From: Paenalcaligenes niemegkensis
GTDB lineage: Bacteria > Pseudomonadota > Gammaproteobacteria > Burkholderiales > Burkholderiaceae_B
Assembly: GCF_022230885.1 (NCBI RefSeq)
Contig: NZ_JAKGCT010000004.1
Coordinates: 1,116,001-1,180,000 of the forward strand
Reading direction: 5' to 3'
DNA: 64,000 nt
In this document: one piece after another, positions 1 to 11,735 of the stretch
Numbering within the stretch: the stretch's first letter is position 1
Layout of the letters: each line of letters opens with the position of its first letter
The notes under the pieces: generated by a model
Database searches by the model: none
Told to the model about the DNA's origin: nothing
The model's input: the letters and a program-made list of their open reading frames with translations, nothing else
Position numbers and translations under genes: made by a program

Positions 1-270
1 GTGCTGAATACGGCCTTTGGCCAGCCCACCATTGCCGTCGATACACATATCTTTCGTGTCTCGAACCGCACAGGCATTGCCAAGGGCAAGAATGTACTTG
101 AGGTTGAGCGACGCCTTGAACGCCTGATCCCCAAAGAATTCCTGCTTGATGCTCATCACTGGCTGATTTTGCACGGACGCTATATTTGTGTCGCACGAAA
201 ACCCAAGTGTCCGCAATGCGGCATTTCGGATTTATGCGAGTTCAAAGATAAAACGCCTGCCACTACGTAA
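1..270 (+). CDS. nth: Endonuclease III, C-terminal part (5' end outside window)
   Basis: This is a base-excision repair DNA glycosylase/AP lyase that removes oxidised pyrimidines. Only the last 89 codons are in the window, and the reading frame is open from the first base, so the gene starts upstream; the full-length family protein is about 210 residues. The visible part carries the catalytic aspartate in the VDTHI motif (residue 14 of this fragment). It also has the C-terminal iron-sulfur ligands in the expected C-x6-C-x2-C-x5-C spacing (fragment residues 63, 70, 73, 79). The helix-hairpin-helix that supplies the lyase lysine lies outside. The gene ends in TAA and is followed by about 145 bases without a gene before an ABC ATPase-like gene on the same strand. 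Confidence 0.93.
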   Translation: MLNTAFGQPTIAVDTHIFRVSNRTGIAKGKNVLEVERRLERLIPKEFLLDAHHWLILHGRYICVARKPKCPQCGISDLCEFKDKTPATT

Positions 271-416
271 ATACGATAAGCCTAAACTATGTAAAACCCG
301 CATAGTCTAAAGCGTGGCAAGTGTCCATAATTTTTACATTGCACACCTACAAACATCGAGCGCAACAGCATAAGAACAACTGGACTGTTACCTCGTCATT
401 CAAGTAAAGGTGGGTC

Positions 417-1087
417 ATGGGTGAAACCACTCTGGAAGTGATTAACTTGCACGTATGGCGCGGTCAAAATCATATTTTGCAAGGCATTAACTTGCACGCC
501 TGCCGTGGCGAAGTGGTGTGCGTCATTGCTGATGATTACCAAAGCCGTAGAAATGCCCTTCATGGGCTTATGGGCATTGGTGCGAAACGTGAAGGTTCGG
601 TTCGGGTACACAACATTGAGTCGGTACATCTGGATGTGCTGGCAATGGGCAACCTGGGAATAAACTATTGCTCCAAATCCACCGGTGTGGTCCGCAACTT
701 AAGTTGCGAGGAAAATCTGTTGCTTCCCTTAACCAACATGGGCATGGGGGGCGGACTGCCTTTGGGTGAAATCTACAGCTTGCTGCCGATGCTGAAACTG
801 AACAAAGATGTTCCTGCCATACGATTGCCACCAGGAGAACAGCACATGCTGTCCGTTGCCCGGGCATTGCGCGGGGGGCCGACCTATTATTGATTGATGA
901 TTTATTGGCTGGCGTTGCCCCGACTATTCAAAAAAATGCCCTGCAACTGATCCAAACCTTAAAAGATCGGGGCTACACCCTGATCATGGCAGAAAGTACG
1001 GGCGACCACATTCAGCACATGGCTGATCGCCTGTATTATTTTCAGAATGGTTTATTGCATGACAATCAAATGACGGTAAATTGCTGA
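417..1087 (+). CDS. Degenerate LivF-like ABC ATPase (pseudo-ATPase), frameshifted
   Basis: The gene aligns along its whole length with LivF-type ABC ATPases, but every nucleotide-binding motif is altered. Where LivF has GGNGAGKST this protein has ADDYQSRRN (residues 38-46), so the P-loop lysine and glycines are gone. The signature LSGGE is LPPGE (137-141). Walker B reads LLLIDD with the catalytic glutamate changed to aspartate. The frame breaks in a run of six G at 873-878; one extra G joins the two parts into a 223-residue protein that continues DLLLIDD. A productive ATPase is therefore unlikely even after repair. It lies tail to tail with livF, with only about 20 bases between them, so it may be a diverged relative of livF. 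It has no permease partner of its own. Its function is unknown; it could be a regulatory or structural ABC-fold protein or a decaying gene. Confidence 0.6.
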
Positions 1088-1107
1088 TTCAAGAGAGCTG
1101 CACACCT

Positions 1108-1871
1108 TTACACCGCAGTCGCCTGCTCACGGCCCAGACCCAGATAGCTTTCGATGATCCGCGGGTTGCCGCTTAACTCGCTGGCGGCACCTTCAAGCAC
1201 CATATCGCCGGTTTCCAGGACATAGCCGTAATCCGCAACCTGCAAGGCGGCCCTGGCATTTTGCTCAACCAGCAAAATGGAAACACCCGTTGAACGCAAA
1301 CGCGTAATAATTAAAAGATTTCACGCACAATACGCGGAGCCAGCCCCAGGCTGGGCTCATCAAGCATCAACAATGTAGGGCGCGCCATCAGTGCCCGCCC
1401 CACCGCCAGCATCTGGCGTTCGCCCCCTGACAAGGTGCCGGCCAACTGCTGACGTCTTTCTTGCAGGCGGGGGAACAGTTCATAAACTTCATCTATAGTG
1501 CTTCGCCAGTTTGAGACCCCTTGTCGATACAGTCTAAAACCGCCGAGCAACAGATTATCCTCTACGGTCATACTGGAAAAAAGCTCACGCCGCTCCGGTA
1601 CCAGTGACATACCGGCTGCGACCCTGCGCTCGACTTCCCAGGAAGAAAGCTCTTTACCCTCATAGCAGATTTTGCCCTGGCTGCGTCCTATCAGGGGCAA
1701 TGAACCCATGATTGAATTTAGCAAGGTGGACTTTCCTGCTCCATTCCCGCCAATAACCGTCACAATGCTGCCTTTTTGAACACGTATGCTGGCGTCGGCA
1801 ACCGCAGTTACCTTTCCGTATCGCGTCGACAGGTGCTCCACGCTGAGTACGATATCGTTGCTTGTGCTCAT
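1108..1871 (-). CDS. livF: Branched-chain amino acid ABC transporter ATPase LivF, frameshifted
   Basis: LivF is one of two ATPases powering high-affinity uptake of leucine, isoleucine, valine or related substrates at the inner membrane. It has an intact Walker [10 protein letters not shown] (residues 41-49), signature LSGGE (147-151) and Walker B LLMLDE (167-172). The frame is lost just after this, in a run of four A on the plus strand (1313-1316). One added base restores a continuous 254-residue protein that ends with the usual LivF tail, ending in LGLGREQ and four more residues. Since the family is normally 235-255 residues, the break is probably a sequence error. The ATG overlaps the livMG stop codon by one base (TAATG), so translation is coupled. 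It is the last gene of the liv operon. Confidence 0.88.
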
Positions 1872-3751
1872 TACACCCCCTTTGGCATAGACTGAGACGC
1901 CATCGCCGGTGTTGCGGCTGCGCTGCCGGAACCAGAAGCGCCAGCCAGCTCATCACCATCGAAATCGTCATCAATGCCACCCAGATACGCCTGTAGCACT
2001 GCCGGATTCTGCTGCACAGTTTTAGGGTCTCCCTCAGCCAGCTTGGTTCCAAAATCCATAACGACCAAATGGTCGGTCAAACGCATAACGAAATCCATAT
2101 CGTGCTCAACCAAAAGAATGCTCATGCCTTCATTTCGAAGCTGGGTCAGCACTTGTGCAAGGTCTTGTTTTTCTTTGTACCGCAAACCTGCTGCAGGCTC
2201 ATCAAGCAAGAGTAAGACAGGGTCTGCGGCCAGTGCCCTGGCGATCTCCAGCAAACGCTGCTGCCCTAAAGCCAGATTGCCAGCTTCCTCGTATAGATAG
2301 TCACCAAGGCCTACTCGCTGCAACTGCTGGGCTGCCTCGTGCAACAGCTCGCTTTCGCTGCGCCGGTCAGTATGAAGAAGCGCAGAAAACACCCCCACTT
2401 TCCGCCGCAGGTGGGCGCCCAGGGCCACGTTTTCTATCACAGACATCGTAGGCACCAACTGCACATGCTGAAAGCTTCGCCCTACTCCTAGCTTTGCGAT
2501 CTCACGCGCCCGCAAACCATCAAGTCGATGGCCTAAAAAACTGACTTCGCCACTGGTGGCGGGCAATACACCCGTAATCAAATTGAAGGTTGTGCTTTTT
2601 CCAGCGCCGTTGGGCCCGATCAAGCCCATGATCTCACCCGCCTTAAGTTGAAAGCTGATGTCATTGACTGCCACCAGCCCACCGAATTCTTTACGGGCAT
2701 CCTTCACATCCAGCACCAGAGTATTGCTTTCCGGACGTGCCCGCCGCTCTAGCTGTGCGGCTGCCAAAGGAGGGTGCGTCTGCTTCCTGGCTCCCCGTCC
2801 GCCCGTCAGGCCATTCCACACACCGGACACCATGGGCCAGACTCCATCGCGTGTGTACTGCAGCACAAAGATCATCAAGAGACCAAAGACGATCAGCTCT
2901 ACGTTGGTGTTGGTATCAAACACTCGTGGCAGCCAGTTCTGTAGCTGGTCTTTGAGGCCGAGTATCAGTGTTGAACCAATAACGGCTCCCCAAACACTGC
3001 CCGCGCCACCCACCACCGCCATAAATAGATACTCAATACCATAATTCAGCCCGAAGGGGCTTGGACTGACAGCACGCTGCAAATGAGCGTAGAGCCAGCC
3101 TGAAATGCAGGCGAGCACTGCCGCATACACAAAGATAATTATCTTGTAGACAGCCATATTGACGCCAAAGGACTCAGCCATCCCAGCCCCGCTACGCAAG
3201 GAGCGGATTGCTCTACCCGGGCGAGAGTGCAGCAAATTGTGAGTGGCCCATAAAGCCAGCAACAAAATGGCCCAAATCAGATAATAAATATAGCGCCCGC
3301 TACCTAATGAAATCCCAAAGAAATTTAAAGGCAGCACTCCCGAAATACCATCATGCTGGCCCAAAAAACTCAGATTTCCGAAGAGATAATACAAAGACAG
3401 CGACCAGGCTATCGTTCCCAAGGGCAAATAATGCCCAGAAAGTCGCAGCGTAATGGCCCCTATCAACGCGGAAAACACGAGCGTCAGTCCGATGGCTACA
3501 AGCAAGGTTAGCCAGGGCGAGATTCCTAGCCTGGTACTGAGATAGGCCGTGGTATAGGCTCCTATGCCAACAAACGCTGCCTGCCCGAACGACGTCAGGC
3601 CGCCAATACCGGTCAGCAGCAACAGACCCAGCACCACCAGACTACTCATGCCTATATAGTTAAGCTGGGTAATCCAGAAGGTAGGCACGGCATCGAGTTG
3701 CGGCAGTACGATCAGCACCGCCACCACAAGGACTAATAGCAGGCGATTCAT
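1871..3751 (-). CDS. livM-livG: Fused LivM permease - LivG ATPase of branched-chain amino acid transporter
   Basis: One polypeptide of about 626 residues carries a LivM-type permease (roughly residues 1-315, with about eight to ten hydrophobic segments) joined by a short polar linker to a LivG-type ATPase. The ATPase half has Walker [10 protein letters not shown], signature LALGQQ and Walker [12 protein letters not shown], all intact. In E. coli the two are separate proteins; this fusion is familiar in Burkholderiales, so it is not an assembly join. The start chosen is the ATG at 3751, four bases after the livH stop and preceded by GAGGA; in-frame starts at 3766 and 3775 would overlap livH. 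The last 45 residues form a low-complexity Ala/Ser/Gly tail. Confidence 0.92.
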   Translation of the reverse strand: MNRLLLVLVVAVLIVLPQLDAVPTFWITQLNYIGMSSLVVLGLLLLTGIGGLTSFGQAAFVGIGAYTTAYLSTRLGISPWLTLLVAIGLTLVFSALIGAITLRLSGHYLPLGTIAWSLSLYYLFGNLSFLGQHDGISGVLPLNFFGISLGSGRYIYYLIWAILLLALWATHNLLHSRPGRAIRSLRSGAGMAESFGVNMAVYKIIIFVYAAVLACISGWLYAHLQRAVSPSPFGLNYGIEYLFMAVVGGAGSVWGAVIGSTLILGLKDQLQNWLPRVFDTNTNVELIVFGLLMIFVLQYTRDGVWPMVSGVWNGLTGGRGARKQTHPPLAAAQLERRARPESNTLVLDVKDARKEFGGLVAVNDISFQLKAGEIMGLIGPNGAGKSTTFNLITGVLPATSGEVSFLGHRLDGLRAREIAKLGVGRSFQHVQLVPTMSVIENVALGAHLRRKVGVFSALLHTDRRSESELLHEAAQQLQRVGLGDYLYEEAGNLALGQQRLLEIARALAADPVLLLLDEPAAGLRYKEKQDLAQVLTQLRNEGMSILLVEHDMDFVMRLTDHLVVMDFGTKLAEGDPKTVQQNPAVLQAYLGGIDDDFDGDELAGASGSGSAAATPAMASQSMPKGV

Positions 3752-3755
3752 CGGC

Positions 3756-4793
3756 TTAGTCCTCATCTTCAACAACAGAAGCGCCCAAAGAGCGCCAGAG
3801 CAACACAGGAATAATCAAGGTAAAAACAATGACTTCTTTATATGCGCTTGCCCAAAACGAAGAGAAGGCCTCCAGAATACCTACGAAAATAGCGCCCGCC
3901 GCCGTAATGGGGTAGCTGACCAAACCGCCCACAATCGCTGCCACGAATCCTTTCAGGCCAATTAAAAAACCGGTGTCATAATAAATGGTGGTGACAGGTG
4001 CGATTAACATGCCGGACAGGGTTCCTATGCCTGCAGCAAGGGTGAAGGTAAGCTTTCCCGACATCACGGTACTGATCCCGACCAGGCGTGCGCCACGCCG
4101 GTTCACCGCAGTCGCCCGCAACGCCCGACCATATAAAGTGCGGCCAAAAAACAGCCATAAAGCAGTAATCAGCAGTGCACACGAAGCCAGTACAAATAAT
4201 GTCTGCGCCGACCACACCATCTCACCGATGCTAACGTGTCCATCCAAAAACGCCGGCGTACGCCACCCCTCGGCACCGAAGAAAACCAGTCCCAAACCAG
4301 TGAGCGCAAAATGCACAGCTACCGATGTGATAAGCAACACCAGCACACTGGACTCGGCCACGCGCTGATACACCAGCCGATACAACATCGGTCCCAGCGG
4401 AATCACTACCGCCAATGAGAAGAGAACGCTTAGCCAGAGCGGCGTTTCCGGGCCAATCACGTAGGGACTGCACCAGTACAAAGCCCAAGGCAGCAACAGA
4501 GCCCAGACAGCCGTAAGCCATAAGCTGCCGAAGGACTTACGGCGTATCGCGCTAAGCAGCTCAAGCATAAAAACCAAGAGGCCGGCGATGATCAACAAGA
4601 AAATAGTCCCGGGTTCGCGACCATTGATGACAAAAGCCAAGGTCAACGCCCCATAGGTCACAAACTCGCCCTGCGGTATAAAAATAACGCGCGTTACGGC
4701 AAATACCAATACCAGGGCCAAGCCGAGCAACGCATAGATGGCGCCATTCAACAGACCGTCCTGCAACAATATCAGAACTACAGTGGTATCCAT
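3756..4793 (-). CDS. livH: Branched-chain amino acid ABC transporter permease LivH
   Basis: This inner-membrane permease pairs with the LivM half of the fused protein to form the transport channel. It is 345 residues long, slightly larger than the usual 290-310. It is hydrophobic throughout and begins with the family-typical segment reading LLQDGLLNGAIYALLGLAL. The extra length is a hydrophobic stretch around residues 65-120 (two extra predicted membrane segments). It ends a few bases before livMG and is separated from livK by about 125 bases holding a strong hairpin (4861-4888), so its expression is probably lower than that of livK. Confidence 0.92.
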   Translation of the reverse strand: MDTTVVLILLQDGLLNGAIYALLGLALVLVFAVTRVIFIPQGEFVTYGALTLAFVINGREPGTIFLLIIAGLLVFMLELLSAIRRKSFGSLWLTAVWALLLPWALYWCSPYVIGPETPLWLSVLFSLAVVIPLGPMLYRLVYQRVAESSVLVLLITSVAVHFALTGLGLVFFGAEGWRTPAFLDGHVSIGEMVWSAQTLFVLASCALLITALWLFFGRTLYGRALRATAVNRRGARLVGISTVMSGKLTFTLAAGIGTLSGMLIAPVTTIYYDTGFLIGLKGFVAAIVGGLVSYPITAAGAIFVGILEAFSSFWASAYKEVIVFTLIIPVLLWRSLGASVVEDED

Positions 4794-4860
4794 TTAGGCA
4801 ACACCATGATCAACGGAATAAAACATCGATGTGCAAACACAAAGCATCTGACACAGTGAA

Positions 4861-4888
4861 CCAAGGAGCCGTAAAGGCGGCTCCTTGG
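4861..4888 (-). terminator. Perfect 11-bp stem-loop between livK and livH
   Basis: Bases 4861-4871 and 4878-4888 are exact inverted repeats with a 6-base loop. Read on the minus strand there is no run of T after the stem, so it is not a textbook intrinsic terminator. Its place between a periplasmic binding protein gene and its permease gene suggests a 3' mRNA-stabilising or attenuating hairpin that gives more binding protein than permease. Confidence 0.6.
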
Positions 4889-4918
4889 TGACAAGATTGC
4901 TGGCTAACCATCTACTAA

Positions 4919-6088
4919 TTAAAGATCAGGCTGATAGGTCCACTTGCCGTCCACCACCTTAACCATCACACGGGCGCGCTCATCAAGACCCGAATGATCG
5001 GTAGGCGTCATGTTGAAGACCCCTTGCGAGGCCGAAAGATCGGTGGTTTTTTCGATGGCATCACGCAAAGCCTTACGAAACTCGGGTGTGCCAGGTGTTG
5101 CCCCTGATTCAAGTGCCACCGGAATGGCCTCGCTAACCAGCAGGCCAGCGTCCCACATATGTCCCCCAAAGGTGTTGATCGAACCTTCGCCATATTTATC
5201 TTCGTACAGCTTTTTATAGGCCAAGGCAGACGCTTTGAGGGGGTTATCGTCGGGGAGCTGATCGGCCACCAGCAAAGGCCCCGCAGGCAAGATCATGTCG
5301 TTGCAGTCTTTTCCGCAAACTCGCAACACGTCGCTGTTGGCTGCACCATGCGTTTGATAATAAATGCCGCTATAACCCCGACTTTTCAATTCTCGCTGTG
5401 GTAGAGCCACTGGAGTCCCCGAGCCGGCTATCAATACCCCATCCGGTTTGGCACCAAGCAGTTTCAGAGCCTGGCCGGTGACGCTGGTGTCGTTACGGTT
5501 ATAGCGCTCAACCGCCACGACCTTAATGCCTTTGGCCTCAGCTGCTTTGGTCATGACGTCTAGCCAGCCATCGCCATAAGCGTCGTTATAGCCAATAAAA
5601 CCCAGGGTCTTAATGCCTTGTTTTTCCATAGCGTCAGCTAAGGCTCCCGCCATTAACTGGTCGTTCTGGGGTGTTTTAAAAACCCATTGACGTGCGCCTT
5701 CTACCGGCTCGACGATGCGCGCATTAGCAGCGACGCTGATCAAGGGCGTTTTGGTCTCGTCAGCTACGTCCACCAGTGCCAGGGAGCCGGGTGTCACTGA
5801 AGTGCCAATGACAATATCCACATTGTCTTCAGAAACCATTTTGCGCATATTGCGCACTGCAACTGTCGTGTCTGTCGCATCGTCTAATACGATGTACTGT
5901 ATTTTTTGCCCCGCAATTTCAGTCGGCAGTAAACTGACTGTGTTGCGCTCGGGGATTCCCAGGGAAGCCGCAGGACCGGTGGCCGCTACGGTAATTCCGA
6001 CCTTAACCTGAGCCATTGCCGCCATTGGCAATGCAAGCGCTATAGCACCGGCCAGAACCGTGCGACGTACAGACGTGGCAAGCTGCAT
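4919..6088 (-). CDS. livK: Periplasmic branched-chain amino acid binding protein (LivK/LivJ type)
   Basis: This is the substrate-binding protein that delivers amino acids to LivH-LivM. A Sec signal peptide (positive RR at residues 8-9, hydrophobic core, cleavage near AMA-Q) precedes a type I periplasmic-binding fold starting VKVGITVAATGP. The start is the ATG at 6088, which has GGAG eight bases upstream; an in-frame TTG at 6100 is less likely. The protein is 389 residues, normal for the family. It is the first gene of the liv operon. The exact substrate cannot be read from sequence; this family also includes amide- and aromatic-acid-binding members. Confidence 0.9.
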   Translation of the reverse strand: MQLATSVRRTVLAGAIALALPMAAMAQVKVGITVAATGPAASLGIPERNTVSLLPTEIAGQKIQYIVLDDATDTTVAVRNMRKMVSEDNVDIVIGTSVTPGSLALVDVADETKTPLISVAANARIVEPVEGARQWVFKTPQNDQLMAGALADAMEKQGIKTLGFIGYNDAYGDGWLDVMTKAAEAKGIKVVAVERYNRNDTSVTGQALKLLGAKPDGVLIAGSGTPVALPQRELKSRGYSGIYYQTHGAANSDVLRVCGKDCNDMILPAGPLLVADQLPDDNPLKASALAYKKLYEDKYGEGSINTFGGHMWDAGLLVSEAIPVALESGATPGTPEFRKALRDAIEKTTDLSASQGVFNMTPTDHSGLDERARVMVKVVDGKWTYQPDL

Positions 6089-6453
6089 CGTTGTCTCCAA
6101 TAATTCAATTAGTTATGCGTTCTTTTAGCCGCAATTTCATTTGTTATACAGTTTTATAACTAAAAACAGTTTAAACGTATCAAATTGATGACAATACCAA
6201 CATTAGTGTTTACCTTTAACGTCCCTATAAATATCGCTTGCCTTGCTAATTTAGCCTCAACGGGAACCTAGCTTGCCTGACAGGGTCTTCTACAATAGGA
6301 GCAAAGTCCCTGAAACGTTGCCTCCAAGGCGCGGCGTGGCAATCGGCCTCTTGTGCAACATCCTGTTTTTGCGCTACCGGACTACGAAACACAGACTAAA
6401 AGCTTTAACATGTAGAGCTTGTCCCTTGATCTCGTCTATATATAGGTATTATT
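6089..6453. other. livK-msrB divergent intergenic region
   Basis: These 365 bases hold no convincing gene. The left part contains the candidate livK promoter and palindrome described separately. The right part must hold the msrB promoter, but I see no strong pair of hexamers there. Confidence 0.6.
6143..6183 (-). promoter_or_regulatory. Candidate livK promoter with overlapping palindrome
   Basis: On the minus strand TTGATA (6178-6183) and TTATAA (6154-6159) are 18 bases apart, a plausible sigma-70 pair about 65 bases upstream of livK. An inverted repeat GTTATA-6-TATAAC (6143-6160) covers the -10 element and could be a repressor site. This is inferred from sequence pattern only. Confidence 0.35.
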
Positions 6454-6854
6454 TTGACTAAAGTTCATAAAAGTAAAGAAGAGTGGCGAGCCATTCTGTC
6501 GCCTCATGCTTTTCAGGTTACCCGCGAACAAGGTACAGAACGCCCCTACACTGGAGAGTTCTGGGACACCAACGACGCAGGTATTTATCGTTGCGTCTGC
6601 TGCAGCACCCCTTATTTGAATCAGACACCAAGTTTGACGCAGGCTGTGGCTGGCCCAGCTATTTCGCTGCCCTGAATCCCGATAACGTTCGTGAAGAAGC
6701 TGACACTTCACACGGCATGACTCGCACCGAAATCATCTGCAATGTTTGCGATGCGCATCTGGGGCATGTTTTTCCCGATGGCCCGCCGCCCACAGGGCTA
6801 CGTTATTGCATAAACTCTGCAGCCTTAACCTTCGAAGCTACGCCTGACGCCTAA
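6454..6854 (+). CDS. msrB: Peptide-methionine (R)-S-oxide reductase, frameshifted
   Basis: MsrB reduces the R form of methionine sulfoxide in oxidised proteins. Two zinc-binding CxxC pairs are visible (CVCC and CNVC), along with the GCGWPSYF motif and the active-site motif RYCINS near the C-terminus. The frame breaks in a run of four C (6608-6611); one added base gives a complete 133-residue protein, the normal family length. Translation apparently starts at TTG 6454, because there is no earlier ATG in frame and the residues after it match the usual MsrB N-terminus. It is the first gene of the msrB-yciB-bolA-parvulin group. Confidence 0.88.
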
Positions 6855-6855
6855 T

Positions 6856-7419
6856 ATGAAAAAGCTTTTATTCGATTTATTTCCATTAATTTTATTTTTT
6901 ATTGCTTTTCGTAACTTTGACATTTACACGGCAACAGGCGTAACAATGGCAGCGGCGGCATCCCAGATTCTATGGTTGAAAGCCCGGCGCAAACCTATAG
7001 AGACCACTCACTGGATTAACCTGGCTGTTATTGGCGTTTTTGGTAGCGCCACCTTGTTTTTTCAAAACGACGCATTCATTAAATGGAAACCTACCGTTCT
7101 TTATTGGGTGTTCGCTGCTATTTTGCTGGGCAGCCACTGGTTGCTGCAACGTAACCTAATGCAAAAAATCATGGGTGGGCAAATTGTATTGCCAGGCAAA
7201 GTATGGGACAAAATGAACTACAGTTGGGCACTGTTTTTTATCGTCTCCGGAGCACTGAATTTATACGTAGCCTTTTCCGGCCGCTTTAGCGAAAGCCAGT
7301 GGGTCAACTTTAAAGTATTTGGCCTGATGGGCTTATTAATTGTTTTTGTTATTATTCAGTCGTTGTGGCTAGGTCGTTATCTAAAAGATCACAGTGCCGC
7401 TAACGACGATCAAATATAA
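6856..7419 (+). CDS. yciB: Inner membrane septation/envelope protein YciB (IspZ)
   Basis: The 187-residue protein has five to six hydrophobic segments and the typical opening MKKLLFDLFPLILFF. The family is linked to intracellular septation and cell-envelope synthesis, with no assigned enzymatic activity. Its ATG lies one base after the msrB stop codon, so the two are cotranscribed and probably coupled. The family is usually 180-190 residues, so it appears complete. Confidence 0.92.
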   Translation: MKKLLFDLFPLILFFIAFRNFDIYTATGVTMAAAASQILWLKARRKPIETTHWINLAVIGVFGSATLFFQNDAFIKWKPTVLYWVFAAILLGSHWLLQRNLMQKIMGGQIVLPGKVWDKMNYSWALFFIVSGALNLYVAFSGRFSESQWVNFKVFGLMGLLIVFVIIQSLWLGRYLKDHSAANDDQI

Positions 7420-7427
7420 TCATTGCC

Positions 7428-7699
7428 ATGTCTGACATTAATCTAGAACGTATTGCTACGCTGAAAACGCGTTTAGCCGATCTCGCGCCCTCACATATCG
7501 AGGTCATCGACGAATCCCATATGCATGTGGGTCATGCAGGCGCCAAAGGGGCGCTGCGCACTTCCGGCTGCTTATCAGCTCGCAACAATTTGAAGGACTT
7601 TCTACACTCGCTCGTCATAGACTTGTGTATGATCGCGTTCACGACCTTATGCCTCACCCTATACATGCGCTATCCATACAGGCTAGCGTTAACGCTTAA
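7428..7699 (+). CDS. bolA: BolA family protein, frameshifted
   Basis: BolA proteins partner with monothiol glutaredoxins in iron-sulfur cluster handling and affect cell shape under stress. The core motif DESHMHVGHAGAKG (approximately residues 28-41) is present. The frame breaks directly after it in a run of four G (7548-7551). One added G restores the rest of the domain (HFRLLISS, then HRLVYDRVHDLMPHPIHALS) and a stop at 7699, giving 90 residues. The gene ends 12 bases before the parvulin ATG. Confidence 0.88.
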
Positions 7700-7711
7700 C
7701 GAAGGACACTC

Positions 7712-8488
7712 ATGAAACGATTTGCTGCACTTGCTTTAACTTGCGCTTTGGCAGTTCCGGTTTACGCTCAAAATATAGCAACCGTCAACGGTAAGGCAAT
7801 TACCGAAAAACAATTGGACGAGTTCGTCGCTTTATTAATAGAGCAAGGCGCTAACGACAGCCCGCAACTACGCGAACAGGTTAAACAAGAACTCATTGGC
7901 CGTCAGGTCGTGGTGCAAGCCGCCGAGAAAGCCGGGCTGGAAAAACGTGCTGACGTTAAGCAGGAAATAGAACTCGCACGCCAGGGTATTCTGGTGCGTA
8001 CGTTGATGTCGGATTATCTGAAAAAGAATCCGGTTTCCGATGCAGACGTAACCGCCGAATACGAAACGCTTAAAAAACAGGAAGCCGGCAAGCAAGAATA
8101 CAAAGTACGCCACGTATTGGTTGAGGACGAGCAAGAAGCCAAGAAACTGCTCGCCGACATTAAAGCCAAAAAAGTTACTTTCGATGAAGCCGCTAAAAAG
8201 CATTCTATTGATACCGGGAGCGGCCAGCGCGGTGGTGATCTGGGCTGGGCAAGTAGCGACAACTACGTACCCTCTTTCTCCCAGGCAGTACAGGCTCTGA
8301 AAAAAGGCGAACTTAGTCCCAACCCAGTCGAGTCGGAATTCGGTTGGCACATCATACAAGTAGACGATAGCCGTGCATTGCAATTTCCGGAGCTTAGCGA
8401 AGTCAAGCCGCAAATTGAAGACATGATGCGCCAGACTAAACTCAACGAGTACCAGGAAAGCTTGTTTAAGGCTGCTGACATCAAATAG
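7712..8488 (+). CDS. Periplasmic PpiC/parvulin-type peptidyl-prolyl isomerase
   Basis: This chaperone-isomerase assists folding of exported proteins. It has a signal peptide cleaved after VYA (residue 19), a helical SurA-like N-domain, then a parvulin domain (about residues 130-225). That domain includes the family motifs VRHVLVEDE, a GGDLGWAS turn and FGWHIIQV. It is 258 residues, typical for this class. It follows bolA closely and is followed by a strong terminator. The neighbourhood msrB-yciB-bolA-parvulin is a familiar beta-proteobacterial arrangement. Confidence 0.92.
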   Translation: MKRFAALALTCALAVPVYAQNIATVNGKAITEKQLDEFVALLIEQGANDSPQLREQVKQELIGRQVVVQAAEKAGLEKRADVKQEIELARQGILVRTLMSDYLKKNPVSDADVTAEYETLKKQEAGKQEYKVRHVLVEDEQEAKKLLADIKAKKVTFDEAAKKHSIDTGSGQRGGDLGWASSDNYVPSFSQAVQALKKGELSPNPVESEFGWHIIQVDDSRALQFPELSEVKPQIEDMMRQTKLNEYQESLFKAADIK

Positions 8489-8540
8489 CACAGACGATAA
8501 GCAGCCAACTAAACCGCTGCTTTTCGCTTGCTAAAAAGAA

Positions 8541-8574
8541 AAGGCTGATTCTTAAATAAGAATCAGCCTTTTTT
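8541..8574. terminator. Bidirectional intrinsic terminator between parvulin gene and ligA
   Basis: A 14-bp perfect stem (8541-8554 with 8557-8570) is followed by T on the plus strand and preceded by A runs, so it can stop both the bolA-parvulin transcript and the ligA transcript. Confidence 0.85.
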
Positions 8575-8593
8575 GTGGATTACTTTATCCGCC

Positions 8594-11696
<3,103 letters not shown>

Positions 11697-11735
11697 AGTG
11701 CGACCTGTATAAATAAAAGCATGTTTGCGGCACCG

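Noticed and set aside
1871..3751. LivM-LivG fusion as an assembly artefact
   Set aside because: The frame is continuous with a sensible linker, and this fusion is familiar in Burkholderiales.
7868..8491. A 207-codon minus-strand frame opposite the parvulin gene
   Set aside because: Phe/Leu-rich antisense shadow of a well-supported gene.
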